Positions 1-10,600 of a stretch of DNA of 64,000 nt are shown here, one piece after another; position 1 is the stretch's first letter; the number at the start of each line of letters is the position of its first letter. The notes below the pieces were generated by a model. The model was not told where the DNA came from. It searched no databases and worked only from the letters and a program-made list of their open reading frames with translations. Source of the DNA: Tritrichomonas musculus (Eukaryota > Parabasalia > Tritrichomonadida > Tritrichomonadidae); the NCBI GenBank assembly GCA_039105265.1, contig JAPFFF010000002.1, forward strand, positions 7,626,001-7,690,000. Direction: 5' to 3'. The translations under genes and the position numbers were made by a program.

Positions 1-246
1 TGAACATAGTAAAGAAAATTGACTGAACAATGGATCAGAATCGGATGAATCCATCATATGCAACCTTTTCAAGTCTGCTAAATTAAATGATATTGCATTA
101 TTGAGTTCGCTCATAGTAGATGGTGATATATCTTCTGGGGTCTCTTCCAATCTTCTAATAATTTTTTCTAATGCTGCACCATTTGCAGCTCTCTTTCCTG
201 TGTATAGAGTTTCTTCGTCTACAAAACTTGAATAATTTCCTTCCAT
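1..246 (-). CDS. N-terminal part of an unrecognised protein, cut by the window edge
   Basis: An open frame runs from an ATG at 246 to the window edge, giving 82 residues with no stop. It begins MEGNYSSFVDEETLYTGKRA and is acidic and polar, with no signal peptide or membrane segment. Codon use looks like the neighbouring genes, and AT-only DNA begins right after the start, as expected for a real 5' end. I do not recognise a family. The 3' part lies outside the window. Confidence 0.6.
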   Translation of the reverse strand, partial: MEGNYSSFVDEETLYTGKRAANGAALEKIIRRLEETPEDISPSTMSELNNAISFNLADLKRLHMMDSSDSDPLFSQFSLLCS

Positions 247-988
247 ATTTCGTTAAATAAACTTGATATGATATATAACATAAAATTAAATAGTTTATGA
301 TACTCAAAAATTGTGAAAAATTAATTTTTATTGAATATTTGACGGATAACTATCTGATTATTAACGTCCTTTTTTTAACGTATACTAACGTTCACTACTT
401 GAACATCAAAAATGGACAAAAAAAAAAAAGAAAAGTAATTACTTTGATATATCAATAAAATGATTAATATACTACGTTAAACAAACATTATTATTTAAAA
501 GCAATTGCATGTTAACTCAATTGAAATTTTATATTCATTATTTTTTTGCTCAACATATTTCACCATATAGCTTTAACAAAATAATTAGCATTTGAGCACT
601 CATTCTTTTTTCTTTGAAGTTCAAAATCAACATATTTGCTGAATAATTATCATAAAAAATTTTTTTGAGTCAAAATTGCACTTATCATTGCACACTTTCA
701 AATACATTTCTTTCTTTAAAAGGAATATTGGGATTTTGGCAACATACTCTTTTTTTCTTCCGTGCTTTTAAACAAAAAAACACGAGCAAAACCTCCACTT
801 CCAATTGATGATTTTACCTTGTAATGTTTAATGCTGATTTCTTTAATGTGGGAAGACAAATTTGAATGAAAACATAAGAAAAAAACTATAATAATTGAAT
901 TCATTTTTAAAGGGCCAAATATATTCAAATTTTCAATTTAGCATTGAAAATGATGCCAAATAAATATTGAAAATTTTATTAAAACTAA
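247..988. other. Intergenic region between divergent genes, holding a kinase relic
   Basis: AT-rich spacer between the gene ending at the left edge (minus) and the tandem kinase gene (plus). Apart from the kinase N-lobe relic at about 660-928 it holds only homopolymer A and T runs. No promoter element can be assigned with confidence. Confidence 0.5.
660..928 (-). pseudogene. Relic of a protein kinase N-lobe
   Basis: A 70-codon frame starting at 928 ends in HYKVKSSIGSGGFARVFLF, a clear kinase glycine-rich loop (GxGxxxxV). The frame then meets a stop at 716. Reading one frame over from the A-run in the Glu/Lys codons near 745-752 gives EYVAKI, which fits the VAIK strand with its ATP-anchoring lysine, so a small indel in that A-run probably broke the gene. 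Only about 25 more residues follow before the similarity fades, and helix C and the whole C-lobe are missing. It is therefore debris of a host kinase, probably left by a partial duplication, and not an active gene. A short functional transcript cannot be excluded. Confidence 0.65.
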
Positions 989-3865
989 ATGAGAATTGAT
1001 AATATATCAAATAAGATTGCAGACATTATCTATAAGGCAGATAAAGCAAATATTTTTGAGCAAAGGTTCCATATCATTGCTTCTAATCTTGACCAAAATT
1101 TACAAAAGATAATAGATTTTCAACAATCAAATAATTCCGAGATAAAACAAGAAAAACTATTGGAACTTGATAAAGAATTAGACCTTCTTTCGGAAAAAAT
1201 TGATCAAACGCAAGATAAATCAATTTTTTGGAATTATCTTTTAGATACACAACCAATTCAACAAATTATTAATGATCTTGATAAACATATGAAAAATATC
1301 ATTTCAAAAATAAAGAGCATCGGGGTTAAATACCCAGTAAATTATTATTCTACAGGAAATTTTGAAGATTATGCTAAAATAGCTGATTTTTTAATGAATG
1401 CTCAACAAATTATAAAAAATAGAAGAAAAGAAGTTGATGAATACTTAAAACAAAATCATGAAGATTTAACTGATTGCGAAAAAAATATTGATGAAGAAAA
1501 TATTTTTGAATTGAGCAAATATCGTGAATATCAGCTTAATAAATCAGATATCGACGAATCACCACAGATTAATTACAAGAACGATGTTTTTGATTATTAT
1601 AATGGCATATACCATAATAAAAAATTGTCGATAACTCAGAAAGTCACAATTTTAAAACTCAAGCCAGCCTATAAAATAATATTTAAACGCCTTTTATCAG
1701 TATTGGTCAAGATTGATCATCCCTATGTCGAAAATTTTGTTGGATCATATATTGAAGATGGCGAAGTTACAATTGTCACCAATCGAAGCGGCGTAAATCT
1801 TTCCAAATACTTATTAAATGACAAAGGAGGCAACCGAACCATAATGGCATTCAAAATTGCGCAAGGAATGCTCTATCTTCATTCTCGAAACATTTTACAT
1901 AGAAATTTGACGGAAGAAAGCATTTTTATACCCGAAAATGAAAATAAAGAAGCAAATCCATTGATCTGTGGATTTAGGGATTCCAGATTTTTACCAGTCA
2001 ACCCGACATCAGCGGTCACCTCAAAAGATTCCAAGAAAGAAAAGTCATTACAAAAATTTATTGCGCCAGAATATTACACCGAGACACGATATGATGAAAA
2101 AGTAGATGTTTTTGCGTTCAGTGGAATTTTGTATAAATTGATTACTAATCAAGTTCCATTCTATGATTTACCAAAGAATGCTGACATTGAAAAATTGCTA
2201 GAAAATGACAGACCAACACTTCCAGATGATCTTCCCGAAAACCTACAAAATCTTATTAATTCATGCTGGGAACAAGATCCGAACAAGAGGTTTTCCTTTG
2301 ATAAAATTGTTGCCACAATGATTCGTGAGAAAATTGTCTTTCCTTGTGATGAATCAAATCGCGAATCAATTGAAAAATTCTATGAAAATAATTCAATTAA
2401 AAACAGCTCAGCAATCACTTGCATTGACTCATTTGAAAAGATCAAGAAAGAAATCGGATATGCTTTTCAATACCGATTTGAGTTCCTTCGTATTCGTCCA
2501 ATCATCCACAACTACCAGTACTTGTTCAGGCAGTCCAAGTATGCAAAGAAGGACGAATTCGATGACGACGAAAGTGAAAATTTGGAGGAATTAAAAGAGG
2601 ACCTTCATGACCTTTCATTAACCGTCACCAACTGCCAATATGACATTTGGACGAAGAACGGAAACAAGGCCAAAGTAAACTTGGTTACCGAAGACATAAA
2701 CTCGCAAATGGAAAAGATTTACGAATCAATGATCAATCTCGGCTTCTCCGACATTCCGAAATACGAAGAGTCGATAAACGACCTTGTTTTCGATTATCGT
2801 GAATTGATCAACTATTTCAACAATCGCAAAGAATGGCGAAACAAAGTTGTCGAAGTGAAAAATTTCATGAAAGACCAAAAAAACTGGAATGAAGCATGCA
2901 CATTCAAAGTTTTGAATGAGAGAATTCATGACTTATTCACTCCTTTCAGACGATACAAAACTGATCGTTCTTGCTATGAAATTGAGAGAAATAACCGTCC
3001 TATCGCCAAAACAAATATTTCTGAGGTTTACAAAGGTCATCCTGTTAAAAATTTGAATGAAAAAGTTGCTATCAAAATTCTGAGAGGTGACCATTTTAGA
3101 AGTGAAAATGAATTAACGTTCCTTCGTCGTGAAATTGGATTTTTAACTAAGCTTCATCACGACAATATCGCTGAGTTTATAGGTTTCGCTCTCTCGGAAA
3201 ACGACAACGACGTTTGGCTTATCTCAGAATGGGTCCCCGATGGGACCCTCTTAAATCGATTACGAATGAACGAACTGTCACCAAACGACAAGGCCAAAAT
3301 CGCCTTCGAAATAGCCGAAGCAATGCGATATATCCATTCAAAGAATGTTCTTCATCTCGACCTGAAGTCTGGAAACATTTTATTGGACGGAAATAAACCA
3401 AAGATCATTGATTTCGGTTTTTCATGTCCCGACAATGACGCTCTGAAGATCAAAAACGAAAAAATCGGCACAATAAACTACATGGCACCAGAGGTGTACA
3501 GAGGAGAGGGATATAACAAATTCTCTGACATATTTTCATTCTCAATGCTTTTATGGGAAATGGTCACTAATGAGATTCCATTCTCAACAGACGAAGAATC
3601 AAAAATACCTGATTATATCTGCAAAGGAGTGAGATTAAAGTATAAATTCGAAGAAAGAATTGAATCCGGAAATCCATTGTTACTTTTTATAAGAAGAGGA
3701 ACCAGCCCTACACCTTCAAAAAGATTTTATTCATTTGATTCAATTTGCTCTGTAATGGCGAGAGAGCATTTGACTTTTCCTGGCGGAAATTCTGATGAAT
3801 TGATTGAGTTTTATAATGGAAAATTTGAAAAGTTATATTCAAAAAAGAAACCAAAAATTAAATAA
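989..3865 (+). CDS. Tandem pseudokinase-kinase protein (TKL/Tyr-kinase-like)
   Basis: 958 residues. An N-terminal helical region (about 1-190) is followed by a first kinase fold (about 205-450). That fold is probably inactive: the catalytic loop reads HRNLTEES (H304, R305, N306 where Asp is expected) and the DFG position reads CGF (327-329). An APEYY motif and the C-lobe Arg (CWEQDPNKR) remain. A helical linker (about 480-670) leads to a second kinase fold (about 675-940) with VAIK (K696), HLDLKSGN (D791), DFG (D808) and APEVY, so it should be active, although its glycine-rich loop is poorly conserved. The order pseudokinase then kinase recalls JAKs, but here it probably arose inside the trichomonad TKL expansion (inference). 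No membrane segment. The stop codon overlaps TAAA, a trichomonad-style polyadenylation signal. Confidence 0.85.
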   Translation: MRIDNISNKIADIIYKADKANIFEQRFHIIASNLDQNLQKIIDFQQSNNSEIKQEKLLELDKELDLLSEKIDQTQDKSIFWNYLLDTQPIQQIINDLDKHMKNIISKIKSIGVKYPVNYYSTGNFEDYAKIADFLMNAQQIIKNRRKEVDEYLKQNHEDLTDCEKNIDEENIFELSKYREYQLNKSDIDESPQINYKNDVFDYYNGIYHNKKLSITQKVTILKLKPAYKIIFKRLLSVLVKIDHPYVENFVGSYIEDGEVTIVTNRSGVNLSKYLLNDKGGNRTIMAFKIAQGMLYLHSRNILHRNLTEESIFIPENENKEANPLICGFRDSRFLPVNPTSAVTSKDSKKEKSLQKFIAPEYYTETRYDEKVDVFAFSGILYKLITNQVPFYDLPKNADIEKLLENDRPTLPDDLPENLQNLINSCWEQDPNKRFSFDKIVATMIREKIVFPCDESNRESIEKFYENNSIKNSSAITCIDSFEKIKKEIGYAFQYRFEFLRIRPIIHNYQYLFRQSKYAKKDEFDDDESENLEELKEDLHDLSLTVTNCQYDIWTKNGNKAKVNLVTEDINSQMEKIYESMINLGFSDIPKYEESINDLVFDYRELINYFNNRKEWRNKVVEVKNFMKDQKNWNEACTFKVLNERIHDLFTPFRRYKTDRSCYEIERNNRPIAKTNISEVYKGHPVKNLNEKVAIKILRGDHFRSENELTFLRREIGFLTKLHHDNIAEFIGFALSENDNDVWLISEWVPDGTLLNRLRMNELSPNDKAKIAFEIAEAMRYIHSKNVLHLDLKSGNILLDGNKPKIIDFGFSCPDNDALKIKNEKIGTINYMAPEVYRGEGYNKFSDIFSFSMLLWEMVTNEIPFSTDEESKIPDYICKGVRLKYKFEERIESGNPLLLFIRRGTSPTPSKRFYSFDSICSVMAREHLTFPGGNSDELIEFYNGKFEKLYSKKKPKIK

Positions 3866-4732
3866 ATTTAATAAACGTTCCATGATCGTTAATAATGATA
3901 AAAATAAATGCCAGCATTGTTTGATAACACTTATTATAAAGTTAAGGTACAAATCCAGTACGTTAAATAACAGCAAATTAAAATGATATGTGATATAAAA
4001 AAACATATTTTTTTTTTTTTTTCAATTATTTATACGATAAAGTGTCAAATATAAACCTCAGAATCATCGAAATTTACTCAGAAATACCAAACTTTTTCTG
4101 AGAGGAGCATTATCTCAATTTTTTAACGATTTTCTTATCAATTTTAAACGTAATCAATATGCTAGAATTAATAAGTCGGGAGTACGATAAGCCCTTTTTA
4201 AATAGTTTCTCTATATTTATCTTACCAATTTCATAATAGAAAAAACAGGTTTTTAATGAATGTTTCTCACTTGAAGATTGCACATCACTGAAAAATTTAT
4301 TAAATACATCTCCAGTCATATTAGATAGTATATATGCATTCAGTAAATGCCAATCACTTATGGAAATATTTATTTCGCTATTTTTTTTTTTTTTTTTCAT
4401 CCGATGTTTTCTATGCTTATTTTCAATTCATTTATTCAATTATGATCAATTTTTTATATCATTTGTTTTTACAGACAAAATAATAAGCTTTTTATTTAAA
4501 CGACATGACATTGATAAGACAACGATAATATTGTTCCCTTATTATTATGCATAAACCTAGATTATTCAATCAACTTTTTTTTTATTATTATGCTTACATC
4601 ACTTTTATCGTGATAATGATCTGAATGACAAATAGGATGCCATATACAGAGAGGACCACTCGAACTTTGCGATGAATAATAAATAAAAAAATAATTATAA
4701 GAAAAGCTAATATATATATCTTTTTTAATACA
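3866..4732. other. Convergent intergenic region
   Basis: Spacer between two convergent genes, with T-runs near 4008-4022 and 4381-4398. A 96-codon minus-strand frame (4110-4400) starts with poly-Lys that comes only from the T-run. It resembles no family I know and I do not call it a gene. Nothing else is seen. Confidence 0.4.
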
Positions 4733-6073
4733 TTATACGAAATCTTTGTATATTTCAAGTATTTCTTTGTACGGATTAACCTCATCAGGATTAATTTGCC
4801 CAAACTTTCCTCTTTCAGCGTAATCGACGTATTCTTTCATTGAAGATAAGCAGCAGAAATTAGCAGCCTTTTTATACATTTCTTTCCCTTCCAAAGGTTT
4901 ATTTAATGCTGTTGTCAGAGCATCAGCATACAAACTTAAGCAGTGGATGTAGTTCTTGCTAATTCCTTTATTCAACATTTTGAATGCATCGTCATAATTT
5001 TTTTTATCCAATTGAACAGCTGCTTCATAACAAATATCAGCATCACTACCGAAATCTCGATGTTCTTCCTCTGAAAATATGTAGCCTTCTTCAATCAACT
5101 TCTTTTTAATTTTATTCACATCGATTTCTTCTGGATATTGGTCAGCCAGATAAGCATATTTATGCAGACCTTCTAAATTGCCTTTAAGAGCTGATATTTT
5201 AATATTTTTGAGACCGTCTCCTTCATTCTTCGGCATGTCATACGTACCGTAATAATTTGCTAGTCCATAGAAAAAGTAGGCGCCTGGCACATCTTTATCT
5301 TTGGCAATATTTATCAATCGCCAGCCTTCTCTGGTGTCCACGGGCATGCATATTCCATTCAAATTATGGACACCGTGTCGAAATATGGCAAATTCGCTTC
5401 CTTTATCGCATGCAATTTTCGTTAATGCCACAGCTCGCTTAATATCGGGAATAAATAGTCCATGAGGGAATTCTAAGAAGTATGCATAATATGCAATGCC
5501 ATCTGGATAACCTTGTTCATATGCAAGTTTGAGATATTCGAATGTTTCTTCAAAGTTTTGTTTAATTGTGCCATACTTGTTTGTCAGTTGTTTCATACAC
5601 AATTTTCCATATAAAACGCATGCTTCTGCATTTCCGTTGTCTGATGCTTCTTTAGCATATCTCTTGGCAAGAACGTAGTTCACTATTTCTCCTTGAATTC
5701 CTTTTGACATGATGTTTTTAACAATCAAAACTTTTGATATGTTACTATTGAATTCCTCTGCTGCTTTCGTCAGGATTTCAATTGCTTTCTCCTCATCTTT
5801 TGGGACACCATCATCGCCTTCAAGAAGAATCTTCCCGTAGATTTCCATGCATTCAACATTGTTATTCATAATGCCATTGTTAAGATACTTGATGCCAAGT
5901 TGAACATTTTTTGGGAAAGAGTTTTCGCCATAAATTAGATTCTTAGCAACAGAAACAAGAGAATTGTTGTTGCCTCCTTCTGCTTCCTGAACAAGTTCTT
6001 GACATTGCTGCTTAAGATTTTGATATTCATTAATTGGATATAAAATGCTTTCCATTTTTTGCATATAATTCAA
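4733..6073 (-). CDS. Sel1-like repeat protein
   Basis: 446 residues made almost wholly of Sel1-like (alpha/alpha, TPR-related) repeats of about 36-40 residues. The repeats show the family pattern of small residues plus Tyr-Gly/Ala and acidic positions, for example CMEIYGKILLEGDDGVPKDE, ACVLYGKLCMKQL and GAYFFYGLANYYGTYDMPKN. Such proteins are scaffolds for protein-protein contacts. No signal peptide or membrane segment is visible. In trichomonads Sel1 repeats often follow a kinase domain in one polypeptide. An eroded kinase C-lobe lies 230 bases upstream on the same strand (6300-6565), so this gene may be the surviving half of a former kinase-Sel1 gene. The first ATG (MNYMQKMES) is used; Met4 or Met7 could serve instead. 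Confidence 0.85.
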   Translation of the reverse strand: MNYMQKMESILYPINEYQNLKQQCQELVQEAEGGNNNSLVSVAKNLIYGENSFPKNVQLGIKYLNNGIMNNNVECMEIYGKILLEGDDGVPKDEEKAIEILTKAAEEFNSNISKVLIVKNIMSKGIQGEIVNYVLAKRYAKEASDNGNAEACVLYGKLCMKQLTNKYGTIKQNFEETFEYLKLAYEQGYPDGIAYYAYFLEFPHGLFIPDIKRAVALTKIACDKGSEFAIFRHGVHNLNGICMPVDTREGWRLINIAKDKDVPGAYFFYGLANYYGTYDMPKNEGDGLKNIKISALKGNLEGLHKYAYLADQYPEEIDVNKIKKKLIEEGYIFSEEEHRDFGSDADICYEAAVQLDKKNYDDAFKMLNKGISKNYIHCLSLYADALTTALNKPLEGKEMYKKAANFCCLSSMKEYVDYAERGKFGQINPDEVNPYKEILEIYKDFV

Positions 6074-6299
6074 TTTTCTGGGTACTATTCAATTTTTAGT
6101 TTTATAAATTTTATTTATATCAATTTTTGTGTATGTATTTAATATTTTTGATAATAAAAAACTCTTTTTTAAATATTAAGTTTATCTTTAAAATTATGAA
6201 ATTAAAAATGATATAAAATGTAATATTATAAATTATTTTTAAATTCTTCTTTAAATGTTTTTAAATTAATGTAATAAATTTAAAAATAAAGTGAAAATT

Positions 6300-6565
6300 T
6301 AGGTTGATCATTCTGATTGGCATCAACTTTCCTGATCAAAAATTTTTATTTGTTCTTGATAAAGCTTTTAATAGTAAGAACACTTTTCTTATTGACATCA
6401 AATGAATTAATTTCTACTTCAAGATATTCTTGATAACTTAATTTCAAATCGTGAATCGTTGTAGAAATCTGGATCTTTCATTATTTTAAGAATTTCTCTA
6501 AAATTTGGTCTTGATGAATGATCTTGACTTCAACAAACTGATCAGTAGGCCTTTAAAACAAAAAA
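6300..6565 (-). pseudogene. Eroded protein kinase C-lobe tail
   Basis: Read on the minus strand from about 6550, one frame gives SQDHSSRPNFREILKIMKDP, the kinase subdomain XI signature (normally CWxxDPxxRPxFxEI). The Trp codon of the expected CW is a TGA and the DP Pro is His. After RISSTOP the similarity moves one frame over and continues as EYLEVEINSFDVNKKSVL, so at least two lesions are present. No kinase residues upstream of this tail can be read. It points the same way as the Sel1 gene that starts at 6073 and is probably the remains of the kinase half of a kinase-Sel1 gene, or of a neighbouring duplicate. Confidence 0.6.
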
Positions 6566-7224
6566 TTTGCTATTGGAAACGGTTAATATGAATAAATTGG
6601 CCTAAACGATTAATAATTCACATAGGCAATATGATTTCCTGGGGTTGAAAAAATAAAATTTCAAATCACATTCTTAAATGTACATTTGTATTAGATTAAT
6701 AAACTATGAACCTTTTTATTTTTTTTTAAAAGATAGTAGCACGGTAAAAGTTTCATTTTATAATGCATGACCAAATATATTATCAAATTTTAAACTTTTT
6801 GAACATTTTTTCAATCTTTAATTTATAAATATAGCTAAGATGGTGGAATAAATTTTGATAATATTGGGTATTATCAATAGATATTATATAATAAATTTAA
6901 ATATTTATTATTAAGCCTATTTATCATTATTTGGTTTTCTTTGAGTTACCACACCCATTATAATAGGGTTTCGGATTCTATGGGTTCATTGAAAAGTAAT
7001 TGTGAGTATATTTGAACAATCGTTTTTTTAAAAATACGAATATCTCAATAAATCTAACAGTTTATATTGTATTAATTTCACAATTATATTAGTTACTAAG
7101 TATCATAAAAAAATCTATTAATTTTAATTGTTTTTACTCAACAAATCAGAAAAGAAAAATTTAATCGTTTTAATTTAAATGATGTAAAATAATAGATAAT
7201 AGAAAAATCTATTCAAAAAAAAAT

Positions 7225-7272
7225 TTGAGACCCATACTCTCAAATTGAATTGAAATTGAGAATAGGTCTCAA
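7225..7272. repeat. Imperfect inverted repeat
   Basis: The arms at 7225-7243 (TTGAGACCCATACTCTCAA) and 7256-7272 (TTGAGAATAGGTCTCAA) are reverse complements apart from about two bases and a small bulge, with a 12-nt loop. It stands out in otherwise simple AT-rich DNA. It could be a small transposon end pair or a hairpin; no target-site duplication was recognised. Confidence 0.5.
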
Positions 7273-7696
7273 AATTAGGAAAAACCATATTATAAAACTC
7301 ATAAAAAAAAACTAATTAAAAGAAATATACAAATTTTGTGATAAAACAGATAAAAATTTTAAAAAGATACTATCTTTATATTTAAGCTATATATATGCAT
7401 ATATTATATTATTTATAATTATTTATTATAGTTATTTTAAATAAATAAACATATATATATGTTTTAATTATTTTTATTCCACAGAAAATAATGTTTTTAA
7501 ATCTTATACATTATTATTTTTATAAGATGCTTCAGAAAAAGTTTTTATTTCATCGATTATTTTTTCAGTTTTAAAATTATTTTGGTATAAATTTTATTAA
7601 AAATTTTATTATTTACTAATTTGATATATAGATAGATAGTTAAATTATTTTTTAAAATAAAATCACTTTTTTATAATTTTATAAAGTGAAATTAAT

Positions 7697-10600
7697 ATGG
7701 AAACGGGAGGCCTAACCTCAGATTTTCTTGGAGTTACAAAAGGTCAAATTGCCCCATCAGATTGGGCTGGCTACTCACGCTTTTTTCAAGACGATGAAAT
7801 TGTTCTTAACAAATTTGATAGTATAATATTTAAAGTTTTTGATAGAATTTTTTATCAAGCCCCATTTCCAGCAAAAGCATTTATGGTAGTTTTTGGGATA
7901 ATGCATGTTCAAGCGCTTTATGGCAATACTTTATTTTCATTGGACCCATTATACAATACAGTCGTTAAAATCGTCGAAATTACAACGACAGATGGAATGA
8001 GTCCAGCCCAATTCAATGAATTTGGCTATAGTTTTTTTGGTCTTACGTTAATAACCTGGATTTTGTTCATAACTGTATCAGTAATTTTATATAAGCAAAA
8101 ATATATATCAACGATTCCCCTAATAGCCACCTCGATATTTATTTATTTGATTAATCCGTTATTACTGAATCCCACGACTTATTTAATTAAGCGCCTTATC
8201 ATATTACTATTAATGATGGCTTCATATTGGAAAAATCCTAACAATCCAGTTCATACTAATTTTTTGAAATATTATCGTAACGAAGATTTTATTTATTATC
8301 GCGATGAAATTACCAAAACAGATCGAAATCTATTAATTTTACTTTTAGTTTTTTTAATTATAGCATTAATACTTCAGACAGTTATGATACTACTTTCGTT
8401 TCGCCTATTATCAGCTACTCCAAACATTCCCTATCATGCGCTTTCAGGTCTCTCCATGACCTGCATTTTTTACCAAACATTTCTCCGACCAATTATCCGT
8501 TTACTTGAGTCATTTTTCGGTTTTTATCCACGATGGTCGACGATAGTTTTATATGCCTCTAATATAGTTCTCTATTTACTATTGCTATATTTTATTTTCC
8601 TTTATCCAGTGATTCACAGCGTCACCATTTCATTGATGATTGGCTTTTCAATCGGTGGAGCGGTTGGATCCATTCTCAAGCTGACGTATGCGCAAGTTCT
8701 TGATGGAATGAAAACTATTCATTATGCACTTATCTTAGCTTCTTATTTTGTTTCAAGTTTGATAGCTTTTTTGGTCCTACATTTTTCCACCAAAAAAAAA
8801 TACGTGCCGTTGCTTGCCTACAATGGCGAAGCGAACATTGTTGACACTCCGAATGACAAGCGAAGTTCCCTCCTTAACATGTCAACGGCACAAAAAGATG
8901 ATCTGATTAGGAAGCGAGTTTCTGAAGATGAAAGATTACAGATCATTCCTTATTCAAAGAAAATCAGCTTCAGTTTTGTCCGAATCATCAGTCGAATGAA
9001 GTTGTTGTTCTTGGTGAAAATTGGCTTTGAAAACGGCTGTGATTTGTTTATTGACTACACTTTGTTCAAATTTATTATATCTTCTTTCTCCGAAGATCGC
9101 GAACTACTGAAATTGATATCAATCATCGAAATGGCCTTTCCTTACATGCGGAATTACTTTCAATACATTTTGCCAATCATCAGATCCGATGTGATGAAGT
9201 TCAACCAGCGGTTTTTGATCTATGAAATTAATACGTTAAATAAATTGACAGAAACCAATCCTTCAATTTCATCAACGCAAGAACTTGGACTTGTTCGAAG
9301 TAATTCAATCAAATATCAAGAAATTGTAATGAATACTTGGCTCCTTGATCAGATTTCTTTGTCTTCCCTCGAGAACGTGATGTCAACCGTTCGAAAAGGC
9401 GACAAAATGTGGAATTGGATATTCACGAAGTATCCGAATTTGAAAGAAGCACACAGGTTGTATTACAACTATTCGGTTGAATGCAAGACTGACTTCTTTC
9501 AAGCTGAAATTACGAAAAGACAAATCAAAAGAATCGAAGATCATAAGTTGACAATCAGAGACAAACCTTTTGTCTCATTCATTCGAACATTTCCTGTTTA
9601 TTTGACACATGGAATCATCACACCCAACGGTTTTTTACCTGACTTTTCAAACAATGACACGCAATACAAAGAAGAACCGTCAGATGGTTCAATTGACAAT
9701 ATAAGTAGTTTTAATGAGCCAACTGATTATGATGCCAAATTGAGGTATGCGATATACAAAGCCACACATAAATTAAGGGCATATTCATCGTTTTTCATGC
9801 AAATTATTATTTGTGCTTTTTTCTTTATTTTTGTTGTTGCTGAGTTTGCTTTAACTTTTGTTTATTATACAAATTTTAATACAGAAATGGAAAACACTGA
9901 CATTTTGAGATTTTATCGACATCTTGCATCGAACATCTCATTAACTAATGCTTATATTTTGCTTAAATATGGAACAATTTATACTAACACGACAACTAAT
10001 TTTACGAATTCTAATTCATCTTTGTGGGATTCAACTCTTCTTGAAGATGTAGCTTCTTATAGATTCAACTTCTTTGATTATTATGATAGATATAATCAAT
10101 CACAAATGTATTTTGAAACATCTGAAGATACTTTGAATTACAACATTATTACACAGGCTTTGATGTCTGTTCAAAGTTATCAAATGTTGTTTAATGAATT
10201 TAAACATTTGAATTTACAAGATTACTTTGATTTTCATGATGTTGAGCAACTTATGTTTTTCACTCAATTTCCAATGCAACTTTGTAACGGAGGTAAAAAA
10301 ATGAATCCATTGATGCTTGATTTTTCACGGAGTTTAATGGACCACACGATTAATCAAGTAGACATTTCATGTCGTCAAAACATGGAGAATTGGCTCAATA
10401 AGAGTAATTCATTTTGTAACATATTTTCTACATTTGCACCGCTCATGAATACGATTAAAGAAATTCGATACAAGACGTATTCGATATTCATGGAAACAAA
10501 TCGATTAAAACGGAGAGAAATCATTTTGATTTCTATTTTATTATCGGTTATTATATCGGCTGTTTATATGGTATTCTTCATCATTGGTGTCTTTCGATAT

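Larger units (their letters stand above)
6074..7696. other. Long AT-rich intergenic region with a kinase relic and an inverted repeat
   Basis: 1.6 kb between divergent genes. It holds the kinase C-lobe relic at about 6300-6565 and an imperfect inverted repeat at 7225-7272. The remainder is AT-rich sequence with no reading frame that I can support. Confidence 0.5.

Noticed and set aside
4110-4400. 96-codon minus-strand frame
   Set aside because: Its N-terminal poly-Lys comes from a T-run, composition is that of spacer DNA, and no family is recognised.
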